From assembly GCA_028279985.1 (NCBI GenBank), contig JANQMR010000022.1, positions 1 through 64,000 of the forward strand: 64,000 nucleotides of DNA, written 5' to 3'. The stretch's first letter is position 1. Each line of letters starts with the position of its first letter. The DNA comes from Woeseiaceae bacterium (lineage in GTDB: Bacteria > Pseudomonadota > Gammaproteobacteria > Steroidobacterales > Woeseiaceae). Shown piece by piece: positions 1 through 10,003 of the stretch. The position numbers and the translations under genes were made by a program. The notes below the pieces were generated by a model that saw only the letters and a program-made list of their open reading frames with translations, had not been told where the DNA came from and did no database searches.

Positions 1-120
1 GTAGTTTTTCCCCGTGCGTTGATCGATGCCGCAGAGCAAGGCCTGCCGCACACAGCGGGAGGAGATGTGGTAGTAGGGGGTGTTGGACAAACACACCAGA
101 TGTTTACGGGCTCTGGGCAT
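1..120 (-). CDS. Y1 (HUH) transposase, REP-associated RAYT type, N-terminal part
   Basis: Read on the minus strand, the first 120 bases give 40 residues beginning MPRARKHLVCLSNTPYYHI and continuing to a CVRQALLCGID stretch; the remainder lies beyond the window edge. This N-terminus is characteristic of the Y1_Tnp / TnpA_REP family, single-strand-specific HUH tyrosine nucleases associated with REP palindromes. The catalytic HUH motif and tyrosine would lie outside the window, so intactness cannot be judged. About 80 bp upstream of its start, at 201-210, is GTGACTGTCC, which resembles repeats found later between the hyp genes. Confidence 0.75.
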   Translation of the reverse strand, partial: MPRARKHLVCLSNTPYYHISSRCVRQALLCGIDQRTGKNY

Positions 121-359
121 GCGGAGAACCGTACGGGATCGATACTGGGCAGCCAAGTCGAAAATCTCCTGGGTTTTGGCTGATATGCGGCGGTTGATAT
201 GTGACTGTCCAATGTCTTGCAGAGTTTTGCCGTAGGGAAACGGTCTCCATTACCGCGTCAACTGCCGATAAACGTTACTCGCATCCGCCCCAAAAATCAC
301 CAGAGTAAGTGCCTCGAATCTCACAGAATCGATGCATACAGGGTTGTCAGAATATGCGC

Positions 360-378
360 TATAATAGCTACAGTAGCT
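360..378 (+). promoter_or_regulatory. -10 box and operator of the toxin-antitoxin pair
   Basis: A perfect -10 hexamer TATAAT (360-365) is followed directly by the inverted repeat AGCTAC-A-GTAGCT (366-378), 20 bp before the antitoxin start. A repressor bound there would cover the transcription start, the usual arrangement for autoregulated Phd/YefM pairs. No good -35 box was found at standard spacing; TTGTCA at 344-349 is too close. Confidence 0.6.
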
Positions 379-398
379 GTAATTCAGGACGCGAAATC

Positions 399-689
399 AT
401 GAAGAGGGTCGGCGCGCGTGAAGCCAAAAATCGGTTCGGCCAGCTCATCGACGACGCGCAGCGCGGTCCGGTTACCATTGAGAAGAATGGCCGCCCTTTT
501 GCAGTCGTACAATCGTACGCAGATTTCCAAGAGACCCAGAAACTCAAGCTCAATGCCCTGCAACAGGCAGTCGAAGCAGCACGCATTCAGCTCGATGCCG
601 GCCAGGAGATGCCGTTTGATCAGGCGGCAGCCGATCGGATCAAGGCTGCTGGCCGGGCGAAGCTCGCGGAACGTCGTATCGACCGGTGA
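399..689 (+). CDS. Phd/YefM-family antitoxin
   Basis: A 96-residue protein. Its N-terminus, MKRVGAREAKNRFGQLIDDA, is the DNA-binding segment of the Phd/YefM fold, followed by a NGRPFAVV strand and an alanine-rich helical tail likely to bind and mask the toxin. ATG 399 was preferred to an earlier in-frame ATG at 309 because it matches the family N-terminus and lies just after the promoter/operator. The stop codon overlaps the GTG start of the partner toxin gene, so the two were translationally coupled. The toxin frame has a stop codon near its start, so this may be an antitoxin with no active partner. Confidence 0.85.
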   Translation: MKRVGAREAKNRFGQLIDDAQRGPVTIEKNGRPFAVVQSYADFQETQKLKLNALQQAVEAARIQLDAGQEMPFDQAAADRIKAAGRAKLAERRIDR

Positions 690-976
690 GCACGGTCACC
701 TAAGTCCCGGTTGCGGACGACGATCTGTTGGCAACGTGGCTGCATATTGCCGCGGACAACCCAAACGCAGCCGATCACTACATTGATCGTATTCAACAGG
801 TCTGCGAGTTGATTGCAGCAAACCCGGGGATGGGAGTCGAACGACGCGATGTTCGGGGCGACGTCAGGAGCTTTCCATTCGAGAGTCACGTGATCTTCTA
901 CGCCTGTAAAGGCGAAGGCATCGTCGTGCTGCGGGTGTGGCCGGCAGCTCAGGATCCGGCAGATTTCGACCTCTAG
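686..976 (+). pseudogene. RelE/ParE-family toxin interrupted by an early stop codon
   Basis: The frame opens with GTG at 686, overlapping the antitoxin stop, and runs five codons (GTG AGC ACG GTC ACC) before TAA at 701-703. The same frame then continues without interruption through VADDDLLATWLHIAADNPNA and the C-terminal HVIFYACKGEGIVVLRVWPA to 976. That is the typical ParE pattern: an N-terminal helix pair, then a beta strand ending in an R-V-W-P-type motif. A single base change (for example CAA to TAA) explains it. Re-initiation at TTG 728 could still give an 82-residue product lacking the first strand. I infer inactivation, but a sequencing error or restart is possible. Confidence 0.75.
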
Positions 977-999
977 CCCGAGTTCGAGGACAAACGGCC

Positions 1000-1404
1000 T
1001 TAGGCGACCGAAAGCTCCGTCAGCGCCCGCAACACATCCCGGCGACTGATCTGCCCGACCAGCCGATTGCCGCTGATCACCGGATAACGTCGCAAGCCCG
1101 ATTCCATAAAAATACCGGCCATGTCCACGATGCTGACCTCAGCGTTGACGGTTTTGACGTCGGTTGCCATCAGGTCCGACACCGGGCCTCCCGGCTCGCC
1201 GTGATAACCGGCCGTCAACACGACTCCCATACAATCGAACTCCGACAACATGCCAACCAGGTTGCCGGTATCGTCCACCACCGGTGCGCCGGAGATGCCG
1301 TGTTTGACGAGCTCGTGAATCGCGTCGAGTACATCCATGTTGGGCCCGAAAGTCACCAGTTTGCCCGACATGTAGTCTTTTACGGTTGCGGATCGAATCG
1401 GCAT
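1000..1404 (-). CDS. CBS-domain pair protein
   Basis: A 134-residue cytoplasmic protein made almost entirely of two CBS motifs: residues about 8-65 (YMSGKLVTFGPNMDVLDAIH, then GISGAPVVDD) and 75-130 (SDLMATDVKTVNAEVSIVDM, then RRYPVI). Two CBS motifs form a Bateman module that usually binds adenine nucleotides. There is no attached catalytic domain. Its ATG lies one base after the nqrM stop, so it is the last gene of the nqr operon. A role in tuning sodium-pumping respiration to energy charge is inference only. Confidence 0.85.
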   Translation of the reverse strand: MPIRSATVKDYMSGKLVTFGPNMDVLDAIHELVKHGISGAPVVDDTGNLVGMLSEFDCMGVVLTAGYHGEPGGPVSDLMATDVKTVNAEVSIVDMAGIFMESGLRRYPVISGNRLVGQISRRDVLRALTELSVA

Positions 1405-1405
1405 G

Positions 1406-1582
1406 TCATCCCCTGTCGGCCGCTTTCTTGCAACGGCCGCTGCACAGCTCGCAAGGCCCGCCATTGAGTCCGCCGCAGCTACCCTTGATCGGCTCGCGAC
1501 CGGCCATGACGCCGATACCCATCGCAAGAATCGCCAGTACTATGACCAGGAAGCTCAGCGCCAATGTCGTCAAGACACTCAT
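1406..1582 (-). CDS. nqrM: NqrM, Na+-NQR maturation protein
   Basis: A 58-residue protein with one N-terminal membrane helix (about residues 3-27) and a cysteine-rich tail, with GSCGGLNGGPCELCSGRC at residues 34-51. NqrM (formerly DUF539) is known to be required for assembly of Na+-NQR, probably by delivering iron to the cysteine-coordinated site between NqrD and NqrE. The four cysteines (36, 44, 47, 51) fit that role. It starts 6 bp after the nqrF stop and runs directly into the CBS gene. Confidence 0.9.
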   Translation of the reverse strand: MSVLTTLALSFLVIVLAILAMGIGVMAGREPIKGSCGGLNGGPCELCSGRCKKAADRG

Positions 1583-1588
1583 CGTCTA

Positions 1589-2827
1589 TTACCCACCGAA
1601 GTCGTCGAGCATGATGTGATCCCGGGTCACGCCCAGGTTCTCGAGCATCGTGATCACCGCCGTGTTCATCATCGGCGGCCCGCAGATGTAATACTCGCAG
1701 TCCTCCGGCGCCGAATGACCGGCAAGGTATTCATCGTGTAACACCTTGTGAATAAAACCGACGTAACCGGTCCAGTTGTCCTCCGGCAACGGCTCCGATA
1801 GCGCCAGGTTCCAATCGAAGTTGCCGTTCTCGGCGGCCAGCTTGTCGAACTCGTCAACATAGAACGCCTCTCTCAGGCTTCTTGCGCCATACCAGAAACT
1901 CATCTTGCGTTTGGTATGCAGGCGCTTGATCTGGTCGAAGATATGCGCACGCATCGGCGCCATGCCCGCGCCGCCGCCGATGAACACTATCTCGTTGTCG
2001 GTATCCTTGGCAAAAAACTCACCGAAAGGCCCGGCAACGACGACGTCGTCACCGGGCTTCAGGCCAAAAATGAACGACGACATGATGCCCGGCGGCACCT
2101 TGTCGCTCGCGCCAGGCGGCGGTGTCGCAACTCGCACGTTGAGCTTGATCAGGCCCTTCTCCAGCGGGAAGTTGGCCATCGAATAAGCCCGCGACGTTGG
2201 GTTCTTTACGTGTGATTCGTAACGCCAGAGATTGTAACGATCCCATTCGTCACGGAATCGTTCGTCGATGTCGAAATCGCGGTAACGTAGATCGTGCGGC
2301 TCGCATTCGATCTGGACATAACCACCGGCCCGGAAGTCCATTTCCTGGCCCTCGGGCAACTTCAACACCAGCTCTTTGATGAAACTGGCCACGTTACGGT
2401 TGGACACGACTTCACAATCGTACTTCTTGACCCCGAAGACCTCGTCCGGCACCTGCACCCGCATGTCCTGCTTGATCGTCACCTGGCAGGACAGCCGGTA
2501 ATGGTCGGCCGCGTCGCGTTTGTTGATCATCGAGGTTTCGGTCGGCAGGATTGCGCCACCGCCCGATAAGACCTGCACCCGGCACTGGCCGCAGGTACCG
2601 CCGCCGGCGCAGGCGGAGGGCACGAGGATGCCGGACTCGGCCAGGCCCTGCAGCAGCTTGGTGCCCACCGGTATCTTCAGGTCACGCTCACCATTGACGA
2701 TAATGTCCACGGCGCCGCTGGACACTAGCTTCGACCGCGCCGCAAGGATCACGAACACGAGTATCAACACGATGACCGTGAACAGGCCGATGCCCAGGCC
2801 GACTTCGGTGACCAGCGTCGAGCTCAC
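1589..2827 (-). CDS. nqrF: Na+-translocating NADH:quinone reductase subunit F
   Basis: A 412-residue subunit that accepts electrons from NADH. It has an N-terminal membrane helix (about residues 5-30), a plant-type 2Fe-2S domain with ligands C73, C79, C82 and C114, and a ferredoxin-reductase FAD/NADH domain with RAYSMANFP and [10 protein letters not shown]. The GTG start at 2827 overlaps the nqrE stop (TTGTGA), giving the usual family length of about 407. A much longer open frame continues upstream but is antisense-free read-through of nqrE in another frame and was not used. Confidence 0.96.
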   Translation of the reverse strand: MSSTLVTEVGLGIGLFTVIVLILVFVILAARSKLVSSGAVDIIVNGERDLKIPVGTKLLQGLAESGILVPSACAGGGTCGQCRVQVLSGGGAILPTETSMINKRDAADHYRLSCQVTIKQDMRVQVPDEVFGVKKYDCEVVSNRNVASFIKELVLKLPEGQEMDFRAGGYVQIECEPHDLRYRDFDIDERFRDEWDRYNLWRYESHVKNPTSRAYSMANFPLEKGLIKLNVRVATPPPGASDKVPPGIMSSFIFGLKPGDDVVVAGPFGEFFAKDTDNEIVFIGGGAGMAPMRAHIFDQIKRLHTKRKMSFWYGARSLREAFYVDEFDKLAAENGNFDWNLALSEPLPEDNWTGYVGFIHKVLHDEYLAGHSAPEDCEYYICGPPMMNTAVITMLENLGVTRDHIMLDDFGG

Positions 2828-3435
2828 AACTGTATACCCGAAAAACCCATGAAACCCAGCGACATCAGACCGACGATGATGAAAGTAATACCCAAGCCCT
2901 GCAGGCCATCCGGCACGTCGCTGTAACGCAGCTTCTCGCGGATACCCGCCAGCGCGATCAAAGCCACGGCCCAGCCGAAACCGCTGCCGAGACCGAAGGT
3001 CACGCTCTGGGCAAAGTCGTACTGCCGCTCGACCATGAACAAGGTGCCACCGAGGATCGCGCAGTTCACCGTAATCAGCGGCAGGAAAATACCCAGCGCG
3101 TTGTAAAGCGTCGGGAAATAACGGTCCAGCGTCATCTCCAGAATCTGCACCAGCGCCGCGATCACGCCGATGTAACTGACCAGGCCGAGAAAACTCAGGT
3201 CCACTTCGCTCAAACCCGCCCAGGCCAGCGCCCCCGGCTTGAGCAGGTATTCGAAAATCAGGTAGTTGACCGGCACCGTGATGACCTGCACGGCGATGAC
3301 GGCCAGACCCAGTCCCACGGCCGTATCGACCCGCTTCGACACGGCCAGGAAGGTACACATGCCGAGGAAAAACGTCAGCGCCAGGTTCTCGACGAACGCC
3401 GCCTTCATGAACAGGTTGAAGTACTCCGCCATCAC
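2824..3435 (-). CDS. nqrE: Na+-NQR subunit E
   Basis: A 203-residue membrane subunit with six predicted helices, paralogous to NqrD and inverted relative to it in the membrane. It begins [24 protein letters not shown] (an extra Met precedes) and carries the conserved cysteine in a VNCAILGG segment. NqrD and NqrE together hold an intramembrane iron-sulfur centre. The gene overlaps nqrD by 4 bp and nqrF by 4 bp, so its translation is tightly coupled within the operon. Confidence 0.95.
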   Translation of the reverse strand: MMAEYFNLFMKAAFVENLALTFFLGMCTFLAVSKRVDTAVGLGLAVIAVQVITVPVNYLIFEYLLKPGALAWAGLSEVDLSFLGLVSYIGVIAALVQILEMTLDRYFPTLYNALGIFLPLITVNCAILGGTLFMVERQYDFAQSVTFGLGSGFGWAVALIALAGIREKLRYSDVPDGLQGLGITFIIVGLMSLGFMGFSGIQL

Positions 3436-4091
3436 AACACCTCGGTGCGGTGCACTTCGTGAATCTGGTATTCGGGTTTCTCAACCTGTTTCGGCCGGGC
3501 GGTGCGCACGGCCCAGATCAAAAGCCCGATGATGAAAAACGCGCTGGGCGGCAACAACATCATGCCGTTCGCCTCGTACCAGCCGCCGTTGCTGGTCAGG
3601 GGCAGTACCGTGTAACCGAGTAGGGTGCCGGCGCCGAACAGCTCACGGCAGGCAGCTACGATCACTAATACGGCGCTGTAACCCAGGCCGTTGCCGAGTC
3701 CGTCGAGAAAACTCGCACCAACCGGGTTCTTCGCCGCAAAAGCTTCGGCCCGTCCGAGGATGATGCAGTTGGTAATGATCAGTCCCACGAAGACCGAAAG
3801 CTGCTTGCTGGTTTCGTAGGCATAAGCCTTGAGCACCTGATCGACCACGATCACCAGCGAGGCGATGATCGTCATCTGTACGATGATCCGGATGTTATTC
3901 GGAATATGTGCGCGTATCGCCGAGATCGCGGCGCCCGAAAACATCGCCACCGTGGTCATCGCAGCGCACATCAACAATGCCGGCAACAAGGACGTCGTTA
4001 CCGCAAGCGCCGAGCAGATACCGAGCACCTGCAACAGCACCGGATTGTCGTCCACCAGCGGGTCGATCAGGATACGTCTCGGCTCACTCAT
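3432..4091 (-). CDS. nqrD: Na+-NQR subunit D
   Basis: A 219-residue membrane subunit with six predicted helices. Family marks are [20 protein letters not shown] near the N-terminus and the conserved [14 protein letters not shown] segment whose cysteine contributes to the NqrD/E metal centre. It overlaps nqrC by 8 bp and nqrE by 4 bp. Length and gene order match Vibrio-type nqr operons. Confidence 0.95.
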   Translation of the reverse strand: MSEPRRILIDPLVDDNPVLLQVLGICSALAVTTSLLPALLMCAAMTTVAMFSGAAISAIRAHIPNNIRIIVQMTIIASLVIVVDQVLKAYAYETSKQLSVFVGLIITNCIILGRAEAFAAKNPVGASFLDGLGNGLGYSAVLVIVAACRELFGAGTLLGYTVLPLTSNGGWYEANGMMLLPPSAFFIIGLLIWAVRTARPKQVEKPEYQIHEVHRTEVL

Positions 4092-4869
4092 TGTCGGCCT
4101 CCGCGGCCAGTCGATCGAGATAAGGGCCGAAACCGTCGGGCCCTATCCAGTAATGCACCAGGTTCATCACGCCGCGGCCGGTCAGGGTCGCGCCGGACAG
4201 CCCGTCCACCTGATAAGTCGATCCGGCAGGCGCCTGACCGCGCACGACTTCGATCGCCGGATCGCCGTCGGCGTCGAACAGCGCCAGCCCCGGCCATTGC
4301 GCCAGCCAATCGGGTTTGTCGATCTGGTCGCCGAGTCCGGCCGTCTCGGCATGGTCGTAGAACTGCAGGCCGCGCACGGAAAGGCCGTCGGGCGACACGG
4401 ACAAATAACCGTACATCGTCGACCACAGGCCGGCGCCGTACACCGGCAAGATGATCTGTTCGATCGCATCGCCGTCCCGGATCACGAATATCGGCGCATA
4501 CTTCGCGCGGCGACGGATGACCGCCAAATCCTCGGCCGACGGTATGGCAATGCCGAACTCCGAATCGCCGGCGGCGGCCAGCATGTCGAACTCGGCCGGG
4601 TCCGCAACGTCCGAATACTCGCCGCTCTCGAGCTCGACCAGGCGCGGCTCGACCTGTGCGAAGGTCTCGGCAATGTCGATGTCTGGCCCATACAGACCGG
4701 CCACCTCCAGCACGATACGCTTGCGGAATAGGTCCTCGTTCTCGAGCTGCCGCGGCTTGAGCATGACCGCGCTCGCCGACACCAGGATCGAACACACCAG
4801 GCTGACGCTGATCGCAACGATCAGCGTATTCGCCGTGCTGTCGCGATTCCGTTTCGTTCCTTCAGGCAC
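4084..4869 (-). CDS. nqrC: Na+-NQR subunit C (FMN-binding)
   Basis: A 261-residue subunit with one N-terminal membrane anchor (about residues 15-37) and a large periplasmic FMN domain. FMN is attached covalently to a threonine in the motif DGLSGAT; here that is Thr228. The flavin transferase ApbE needed for this is not in the window. GTG 4869 was chosen because it overlaps the nqrB stop in the coupled manner seen along this operon; an upstream ATG at 4929 would lie inside nqrB. Confidence 0.94.
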   Translation of the reverse strand: MPEGTKRNRDSTANTLIVAISVSLVCSILVSASAVMLKPRQLENEDLFRKRIVLEVAGLYGPDIDIAETFAQVEPRLVELESGEYSDVADPAEFDMLAAAGDSEFGIAIPSAEDLAVIRRRAKYAPIFVIRDGDAIEQIILPVYGAGLWSTMYGYLSVSPDGLSVRGLQFYDHAETAGLGDQIDKPDWLAQWPGLALFDADGDPAIEVVRGQAPAGSTYQVDGLSGATLTGRGVMNLVHYWIGPDGFGPYLDRLAAEADNE

Positions 4870-6073
4870 TGCGTTTGATCCTGCGTTTGATGTTGGCCTG
4901 AATGACGAAATGATCGATGATCGGCGCAAAAATATTGGCGAACAGGATCGCCAGCATGATGCCCTCCGGAAACGCCGGGTTGATGACCCGGATCAACCAG
5001 GTCAAAAAGCCGATCAACAACCCGAATATCCAGTGGCCGATCTGCGTGTCCGGCGCGCTGACCGGATCGGTCGCCATGAACACGACACCGAAGGCGAATC
5101 CGCCCAGCACAACGTGCCAGTACCAGGGCATGGCGAACATCGGGTTGCCGCTGTCGATCCCGGAAAACAGCAAAGCCGGTACGATCAGGCCTATGAAACA
5201 GGCGACGATGATCCGCCACGAGGCGATGCCGGTGTAAATCAGGATGGCCGCGCCCAGGAGGCAAGCGGCCGCCGAAACCTCCCCCAGCGATCCCTGCATC
5301 TGTCCGAGGAAAGCCTGGGTCCAGGTGATGCCGCTGCCGAGGATACCGGCCATCCCGTCGATTACACCGATGCCGAGCGGCGTCGCGCCCGAAAAACCGT
5401 CGACCGGCGTCCACACGGCGTCACCCGAGATCTGCACCGGGTAGGCGAAGTACAGAAAAGCCCGGCCCACCAGCGCCGGGTTCAGAAAGTTCTTGCCGGA
5501 GCCGCCGAACACTTCCTTGCCGATCACGACCCCGAAGCTGATGCCTATCGCGACCTGCCACAGCGGAATCGACGCCGGCAGGATCACGGCATACAACAGC
5601 GAGGTCACCAAAAAGCCCTCGTTGACTTCGTGGTTGCGCACGCTCGCAAACAGCACTTCCCAGAAACCGCCGGCGGCCAGGGTCACCAGGTAAATCGGCA
5701 GGAAATACAACAGGCCGTGCAGAAAAGTGTCGTACAAGCTGCCCGGATCGTATCCGGCGCCTAGCAGCGCCAGCGCAGCGCCGCGCCAGCCGTCGATGGC
5801 TTCGAAACCCATCGCGGCCAGGGCCGTGTTGGCCTGATAACCGGTGTTCCAGATACCGACCAGCACACACGGCGTTGCCGCGAACACGACCAGGATCATG
5901 ACCCGCTTCAAATCCAGCGCATCCCGTACATGCGGTGAACCGCGGGTGATGTGTCCGGGAGAGAACAAGGCCGTATCGATCATCTCGAACACGGCGCCGA
6001 ACTTTTGCAAACGCCCGCCGCGCAGGAACAGCGGTTCGAGCCCGTCGAGGAGCGCACGCAGGCGCCCGATCAT
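4862..6073 (-). CDS. nqrB: Na+-NQR subunit B (FMN-binding, quinone site)
   Basis: A 403-residue membrane subunit of the RnfD/NqrB family with about ten helices. The flavinylation motif GFSGATPLG places covalent FMN at Thr231. ATG 6073 overlaps the nqrA stop codon (ATGA). NqrB carries the last flavin step before ubiquinone and contributes to the sodium channel, as known for the family. Confidence 0.96.
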   Translation of the reverse strand: MIGRLRALLDGLEPLFLRGGRLQKFGAVFEMIDTALFSPGHITRGSPHVRDALDLKRVMILVVFAATPCVLVGIWNTGYQANTALAAMGFEAIDGWRGAALALLGAGYDPGSLYDTFLHGLLYFLPIYLVTLAAGGFWEVLFASVRNHEVNEGFLVTSLLYAVILPASIPLWQVAIGISFGVVIGKEVFGGSGKNFLNPALVGRAFLYFAYPVQISGDAVWTPVDGFSGATPLGIGVIDGMAGILGSGITWTQAFLGQMQGSLGEVSAAACLLGAAILIYTGIASWRIIVACFIGLIVPALLFSGIDSGNPMFAMPWYWHVVLGGFAFGVVFMATDPVSAPDTQIGHWIFGLLIGFLTWLIRVINPAFPEGIMLAILFANIFAPIIDHFVIQANIKRRIKRSA

Positions 6074-7416
6074 CCGTTTACCTCGATATCGTCGAGGTTT
6101 TCCCGCAAGAACGGCCCATACTCGTATTTGCCGTTGCAGACGAAAGAGCACAAGGCCAGATCTTCCTCGTCGAGCTCGAGACAGCCCAGCGCACGCGCCT
6201 TGTCGCTGTCGCCGACGAGCAATGCCTTGAGCAAGGGCGTCGGCAGGATGTCCAAGGGCATCACCTTCTCGAAACTGCCGATCGACACCATCGCGCGGGG
6301 ACTGCCGTTCTGGGTCGTCGTCAGTCCGAAGCGACGCCCGCGGGCCAAGGCCGAGGCGAATGCCCGCTCGACGGAGTACTTGCGCGTTCCCGGCCTCGCC
6401 CAGGCGAGAAACTCCCGCGGACTGCCCTCGGCAAGCACGGTGACCTGGTTGTGGAAACGCCCCAGCCAGGACAGCGGACCGCTCGCACGGTGCCCGGACA
6501 GGATCGAGCCGCTGATCACTCGCTTGCCGCCGTTCCGGGTTTCACCGGCCAGCAGGTCTTCGGTGCTCGCGCCAACCCGGGTGCGCAACAGTCTCGGTTT
6601 TTCCACCATCGGTCCGCCGATGCCGACGATACGTTCGACGGGACGGCGGCCGCTGACGAACAGCCGGCCGATGGCGATCACGGCCTGGTAACCCAGATAC
6701 CACACGGTCTTCCGTTCACTGACCGGCTCGAGGAAATGGATATGGGTGCCGGCCAACCCGGCGGGGTGAGGGCCGCCGAACTCCGCATGCCGGAAGGGCT
6801 CCGCGTCTGGCACCGCGATACCCGAGTCCGGCGTGGTACAGACATACACCTTACCGTCCGTGAGCTTCGCGATCACTTCCAGGCCATGCCCGAATGCCGG
6901 ACCGGCATCCGCGATGACCAAGGTAGGACCGGGCGCCAGCGGATTGGTATCGATTGCCGTGACGAACACGGCGGCCGGCGACGAGTCGGGTTCCGGGATG
7001 TTGCTGTACGGCCGGGTGAGTATCGATGTCCACAAGCCCGAACGAACCAGATTCTCGACGACGGCGCCGCGATCCAGCCCCGGCAACTGCGCGGCCGAAT
7101 AGGCGGCGAAAGGCTCGGCCTCGTCCCCGTCGAGCCGGATCACGACCGACTGCAGACTGCGACGCTCGCCGCGGTTGATCGCCTCGACTTTCCCGGCGCC
7201 CGGCGACGTGAACGGCACGTCGGGATTCCGCTTGTCGACGAACAGTGCCTGTCCCAGACGCACCCGGTCGCCGACGTCGACCGCCATGCCCGGCCTCACG
7301 CCATGGACATGCACGCCGAGCGCGGCCACGGTCGAGACCCTCGGCGCGTCCGAAATCCGTTGTTCCGGCTCGCCTTCGATCGGGATGTCCAGACCTTTTT
7401 TGATGTCGATTCGCAT
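6070..7416 (-). CDS. nqrA: Na+-NQR subunit A
   Basis: A 448-residue peripheral subunit with no membrane helices. It starts [19 protein letters not shown], the typical NqrA opening, and contains the biotinyl-like fold around [17 protein letters not shown] and the GPAFGHG segment. NqrA helps form the quinone-binding region together with NqrB. It is the first nqr gene of the operon but is preceded at only 23 bp by a UbiA-type prenyltransferase on the same strand. Confidence 0.95.
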   Translation of the reverse strand: MRIDIKKGLDIPIEGEPEQRISDAPRVSTVAALGVHVHGVRPGMAVDVGDRVRLGQALFVDKRNPDVPFTSPGAGKVEAINRGERRSLQSVVIRLDGDEAEPFAAYSAAQLPGLDRGAVVENLVRSGLWTSILTRPYSNIPEPDSSPAAVFVTAIDTNPLAPGPTLVIADAGPAFGHGLEVIAKLTDGKVYVCTTPDSGIAVPDAEPFRHAEFGGPHPAGLAGTHIHFLEPVSERKTVWYLGYQAVIAIGRLFVSGRRPVERIVGIGGPMVEKPRLLRTRVGASTEDLLAGETRNGGKRVISGSILSGHRASGPLSWLGRFHNQVTVLAEGSPREFLAWARPGTRKYSVERAFASALARGRRFGLTTTQNGSPRAMVSIGSFEKVMPLDILPTPLLKALLVGDSDKARALGCLELDEEDLALCSFVCNGKYEYGPFLRENLDDIEVNG

Positions 7417-7439
7417 TCGGGCCGCCGGATCAGCCGCTG

Positions 7440-8426
7440 TTACGCAGCGCTGAAACCGAGGTACAGGGCAACGCCGCTAATCCACAGCGCGCCTATCGTG
7501 TGTATCGCCAGCGTAGCTTCTATGGCTTTGGTCATGGCCTCGCGGTTTTCGATACCCCGGCGGATCGCCGAGGCGGCCTTGAAAGCGGGCAGGGCCAGCA
7601 GCAGCGGCGCCGCGACGGCCACGAGCGGCAGCGGCCCCGCGATTCCATGCCAAGCGACGACCGCGGCCGGCAGCAACTGCAGGAACAGGTATATCGCCGC
7701 GGTGCCGGACAAGCCCAGGCGCACCGGCAGCGTGCGTTTACCGGTTGCCGCATCGGCGCCGATGTCGGGTACCTCGTTGATCAACAGAATGGCGGCAACC
7801 CAGGCGCTGACCGGAATCGCGAACAACAGGGAGTCGAGGTTCAGGACACCGCTTTGCAGCCAGGCCGCGCCGGTGACCGGAATCACGCCGAAAGCAATGC
7901 CCACGGCAATCTCGCCGAGCCCGATCGAGCTCAGGCGCAGCGGGCCCAGCGAGTAGAGGACGGCGAGGAGCACGCCCGCGATACCGAAAAACAACACCAT
8001 CGGCCCTTTCGCCATCAACAACAGCACGCCGGCCACGGCGGCGACGGCAAGCAGGCTCACGCCCAGCCGGGCCATGCCGCTGGGGGAGATGATGCCGGCC
8101 TGGATGAAACGCGATCCGCCCGTATAGGGATAAATCCGGTCGGCATTCCGGCGGTCGGTGCCGCCGGCGTCGTCGCCGACGTCATTCAGCACATTGGCGC
8201 CAGCGTGTACGCATACGGTGGCGAACAGGGCGAGCACGAAAACCGTGACATCGAAACCGCCCGACGTGGCGAACCCCCACGCCGACCCGACGATGACCGG
8301 TAATACCGAAGCCGGGAAAAACTTGGGCCGGGTGGCCGCGAAAAGCCGTTTCGCAATCTGCGCCGGCGAATCGCCCGCAAAGTGTTCGGGAGACGGACCG
8401 GCGGCCCCCGCGGTATCTGACGGCAT
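7440..8426 (-). CDS. UbiA/MenA-family polyprenyltransferase
   Basis: A 328-residue integral membrane protein with eight to nine predicted helices. Both Asp-rich motifs of the UbiA superfamily are present: [14 protein letters not shown] (residues 81-94) and [16 protein letters not shown] (217-232), which bind Mg-prenyl diphosphate. The second motif and the following LPVRLG resemble MenA-like 1,4-dihydroxy-2-naphthoate prenyltransferases more than UbiA. It lies 23 bp upstream of nqrA, so it is probably cotranscribed with a quinone reductase. The aromatic acceptor is not determined. The start at 8426 has a GGGAG ribosome site. Confidence 0.85.
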   Translation of the reverse strand: MPSDTAGAAGPSPEHFAGDSPAQIAKRLFAATRPKFFPASVLPVIVGSAWGFATSGGFDVTVFVLALFATVCVHAGANVLNDVGDDAGGTDRRNADRIYPYTGGSRFIQAGIISPSGMARLGVSLLAVAAVAGVLLLMAKGPMVLFFGIAGVLLAVLYSLGPLRLSSIGLGEIAVGIAFGVIPVTGAAWLQSGVLNLDSLLFAIPVSAWVAAILLINEVPDIGADAATGKRTLPVRLGLSGTAAIYLFLQLLPAAVVAWHGIAGPLPLVAVAAPLLLALPAFKAASAIRRGIENREAMTKAIEATLAIHTIGALWISGVALYLGFSAA

Positions 8427-8654
8427 GCATCGCTCCCTTGTTCTCGTACGCGTTGTCGGACGCGATTTTTCGATTTTTCGATGTTTTCCCAATCGCGGCG
8501 CCATGATAACGCGTCGCCGGGGCGCCATGGGCACCGCGTTTCGAGACCGGAGTAGGCGTTATTACGTACGCCTGCGCGCGCGCCCGAACATTATGATCGA
8601 AACTTGCCTCGCCGCCCGGGTTCGGGCTCGCGGGGCGATCGCCGGAGAATCGCG

Positions 8655-8882
8655 ATGTGTCTGGCTGTACCCATGAAAATCAAGAAGATAAACGGGTTTC
8701 AGTGCGTCTGCGAAGCGCGCGGCATCGAGCGGGAAGTGAGTCTGTTCATGTTGCAGGGCAAAGCCCTCGAGCCGGGCGACTATGTGCTGGTCCACGTCGG
8801 TTACGCGATCCAGAAGGTGACCGAAAGGGAAGCCTCCGTATCCTGGCAGCTCTTCGACCAAATCCTGGCGGCGGAAGCCTGA
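8655..8882 (+). CDS. hypC: HypC/HupF hydrogenase maturation chaperone
   Basis: A 75-residue protein beginning MCLAVPMKI, the invariant HypC N-terminus in which Cys2 binds the Fe(CN)2CO unit. It shuttles the iron moiety between HypD and the hydrogenase large subunit precursor. ATG 8655 was chosen because the family requires Cys at position 2; GGAG at 8644-8647 is the ribosome site. It opens the hypC-B-D-F-E run. No hydrogenase structural gene is in the window. Confidence 0.95.
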   Translation: MCLAVPMKIKKINGFQCVCEARGIEREVSLFMLQGKALEPGDYVLVHVGYAIQKVTEREASVSWQLFDQILAAEA

Positions 8883-9045
8883 TGACGGCTCGGAACCCGT
8901 CCCGTTTCGACCCCCGGTCGCGGAGGACCGTTCGGACCGTAGCCGAGCCAGGCATCAGCCCCGCGGTAGCATCGACCGCCCCGTCCGCAGCAGAGGCATG
9001 GGGGATCCCTGCGGCCGCAACAGCCGTCCGGTCTGGAGCCGGGAC

Positions 9046-9792
9046 ATGTGTGAGACCTGCGGCTGCAACATAACCCCGGCCAACGAGCACCTCGTTGCTG
9101 CCGGCGGCCATCTCGCAACGACCGCGAACGGCAGCGAAACGGTCGAGGTGCTAAAGGGCCTGCTCGAAGCCAACGACCGCGAGGCGGCACACAATCGCGA
9201 ACATTTCGACCGTCACGGCGTGTTCGCCGTCAACCTGATGTCGTCGCCGGGCGCCGGTAAGACCGCCTTGCTCGAGGCGACCATTGAGGCAATCGGCCAG
9301 ACAATTGGCGAGCGGCGGCGTATCGCCGTGATCGAAGGCGACCTCGACACCGAGAACGACGCCGAGCGCATCCGCGACAAGGGCGTTCCGGCGATTCAGA
9401 TCTCGACCGGCAGCGCCTGCCATCTCGACGCCCACATGGTGCATTCGGCATTACACGAGCTCGACCTCGACCGGTTCGACATCGTCTTCATCGAAAACGT
9501 CGGCAACCTCGTGTGTCCGGCCAGCTTCGATCTCGGACAACACGCCAACGTCGCGCTGTTGTCCACACCCGAAGGCCACGACAAACCCGCGAAGTACCCG
9601 GTCATGTTCCGTGCCGCGGATCTGGTGCTGATCACCAAGTCGGATCTGCTCACCGTACTCGACGATTTCGATCCGGCCGTCGCAAGCGATTGCGTTCGCC
9701 GGCTCGCGAACGACGCGCCGGTGATGACCTTGTCGTCGCGCTCGGGTGTGGGGATGGGGGAGTGGATCGAATGGTTGGAGAGGCACCTGTGA
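9046..9792 (+). CDS. hypB: HypB nickel-inserting GTPase
   Basis: A 248-residue SIMIBI-class GTPase that delivers nickel to [NiFe]-hydrogenase with HypA. It begins MCETCGCNI, the N-terminal CxxCGC high-affinity nickel site, then has a P-loop LMSSPGAGKT, an EGDLDTENDA segment, the metal-binding TGSACHLDAHM and ITKSDL for guanine specificity. There is no histidine-rich stretch, so nickel storage is not suggested. It starts 163 bp after hypC. Its usual partner hypA is not adjacent but about 20 kb away at 29.5 kb. Confidence 0.95.
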   Translation: MCETCGCNITPANEHLVAAGGHLATTANGSETVEVLKGLLEANDREAAHNREHFDRHGVFAVNLMSSPGAGKTALLEATIEAIGQTIGERRRIAVIEGDLDTENDAERIRDKGVPAIQISTGSACHLDAHMVHSALHELDLDRFDIVFIENVGNLVCPASFDLGQHANVALLSTPEGHDKPAKYPVMFRAADLVLITKSDLLTVLDDFDPAVASDCVRRLANDAPVMTLSSRSGVGMGEWIEWLERHL

Positions 9793-9802
9793 GACTGGCA
9801 CT

Positions 9803-10003
9803 GGTGAGACAGTCACTCCGGGCGCTTGTTTCGAACGGCCGCGAGGTGGCGGTGATGTCCGGGTTTTCCGAAAGTAGGCTGGAGGGCAGCAGTGAGACAG
9901 TCACTCCAGGGGCACCGGTGAGACAGTCACTCCAGGTGCTTATTTCGAACGGCCGTTGGGGTGGCGGTGATGAACGGGCGTTCTGAGAGTGGGCTCGAGG
10001 CGC
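9803..10003 (+). repeat. Tandem duplication spanning the hypD start region
   Basis: GTGAGACAGTCACTCC-type elements begin at about 9803, 9890 and 9917. The stretch from 9803 (element, TTTCGAACGGCCG, GGTGGCGGTG, ATG) recurs about 114-115 bp later, ending at the real hypD ATG 9970. The older copy carries its own ATG at 9855 followed by codons resembling the hypD start (MSGFSESRLEG against MNGRSESGLEA). Confidence 0.85.

Noticed and set aside
1589..3484. A 631-residue NqrF-like protein
   Set aside because: The first third reads nqrE in the wrong frame; the coupled GTG at 2827 gives the correct length.
7245..7255. GTGCCTGTCCC inside nqrA as a further repeat copy
   Set aside because: It is ordinary coding sequence for the LGQAL segment of NqrA with no flanking similarity.
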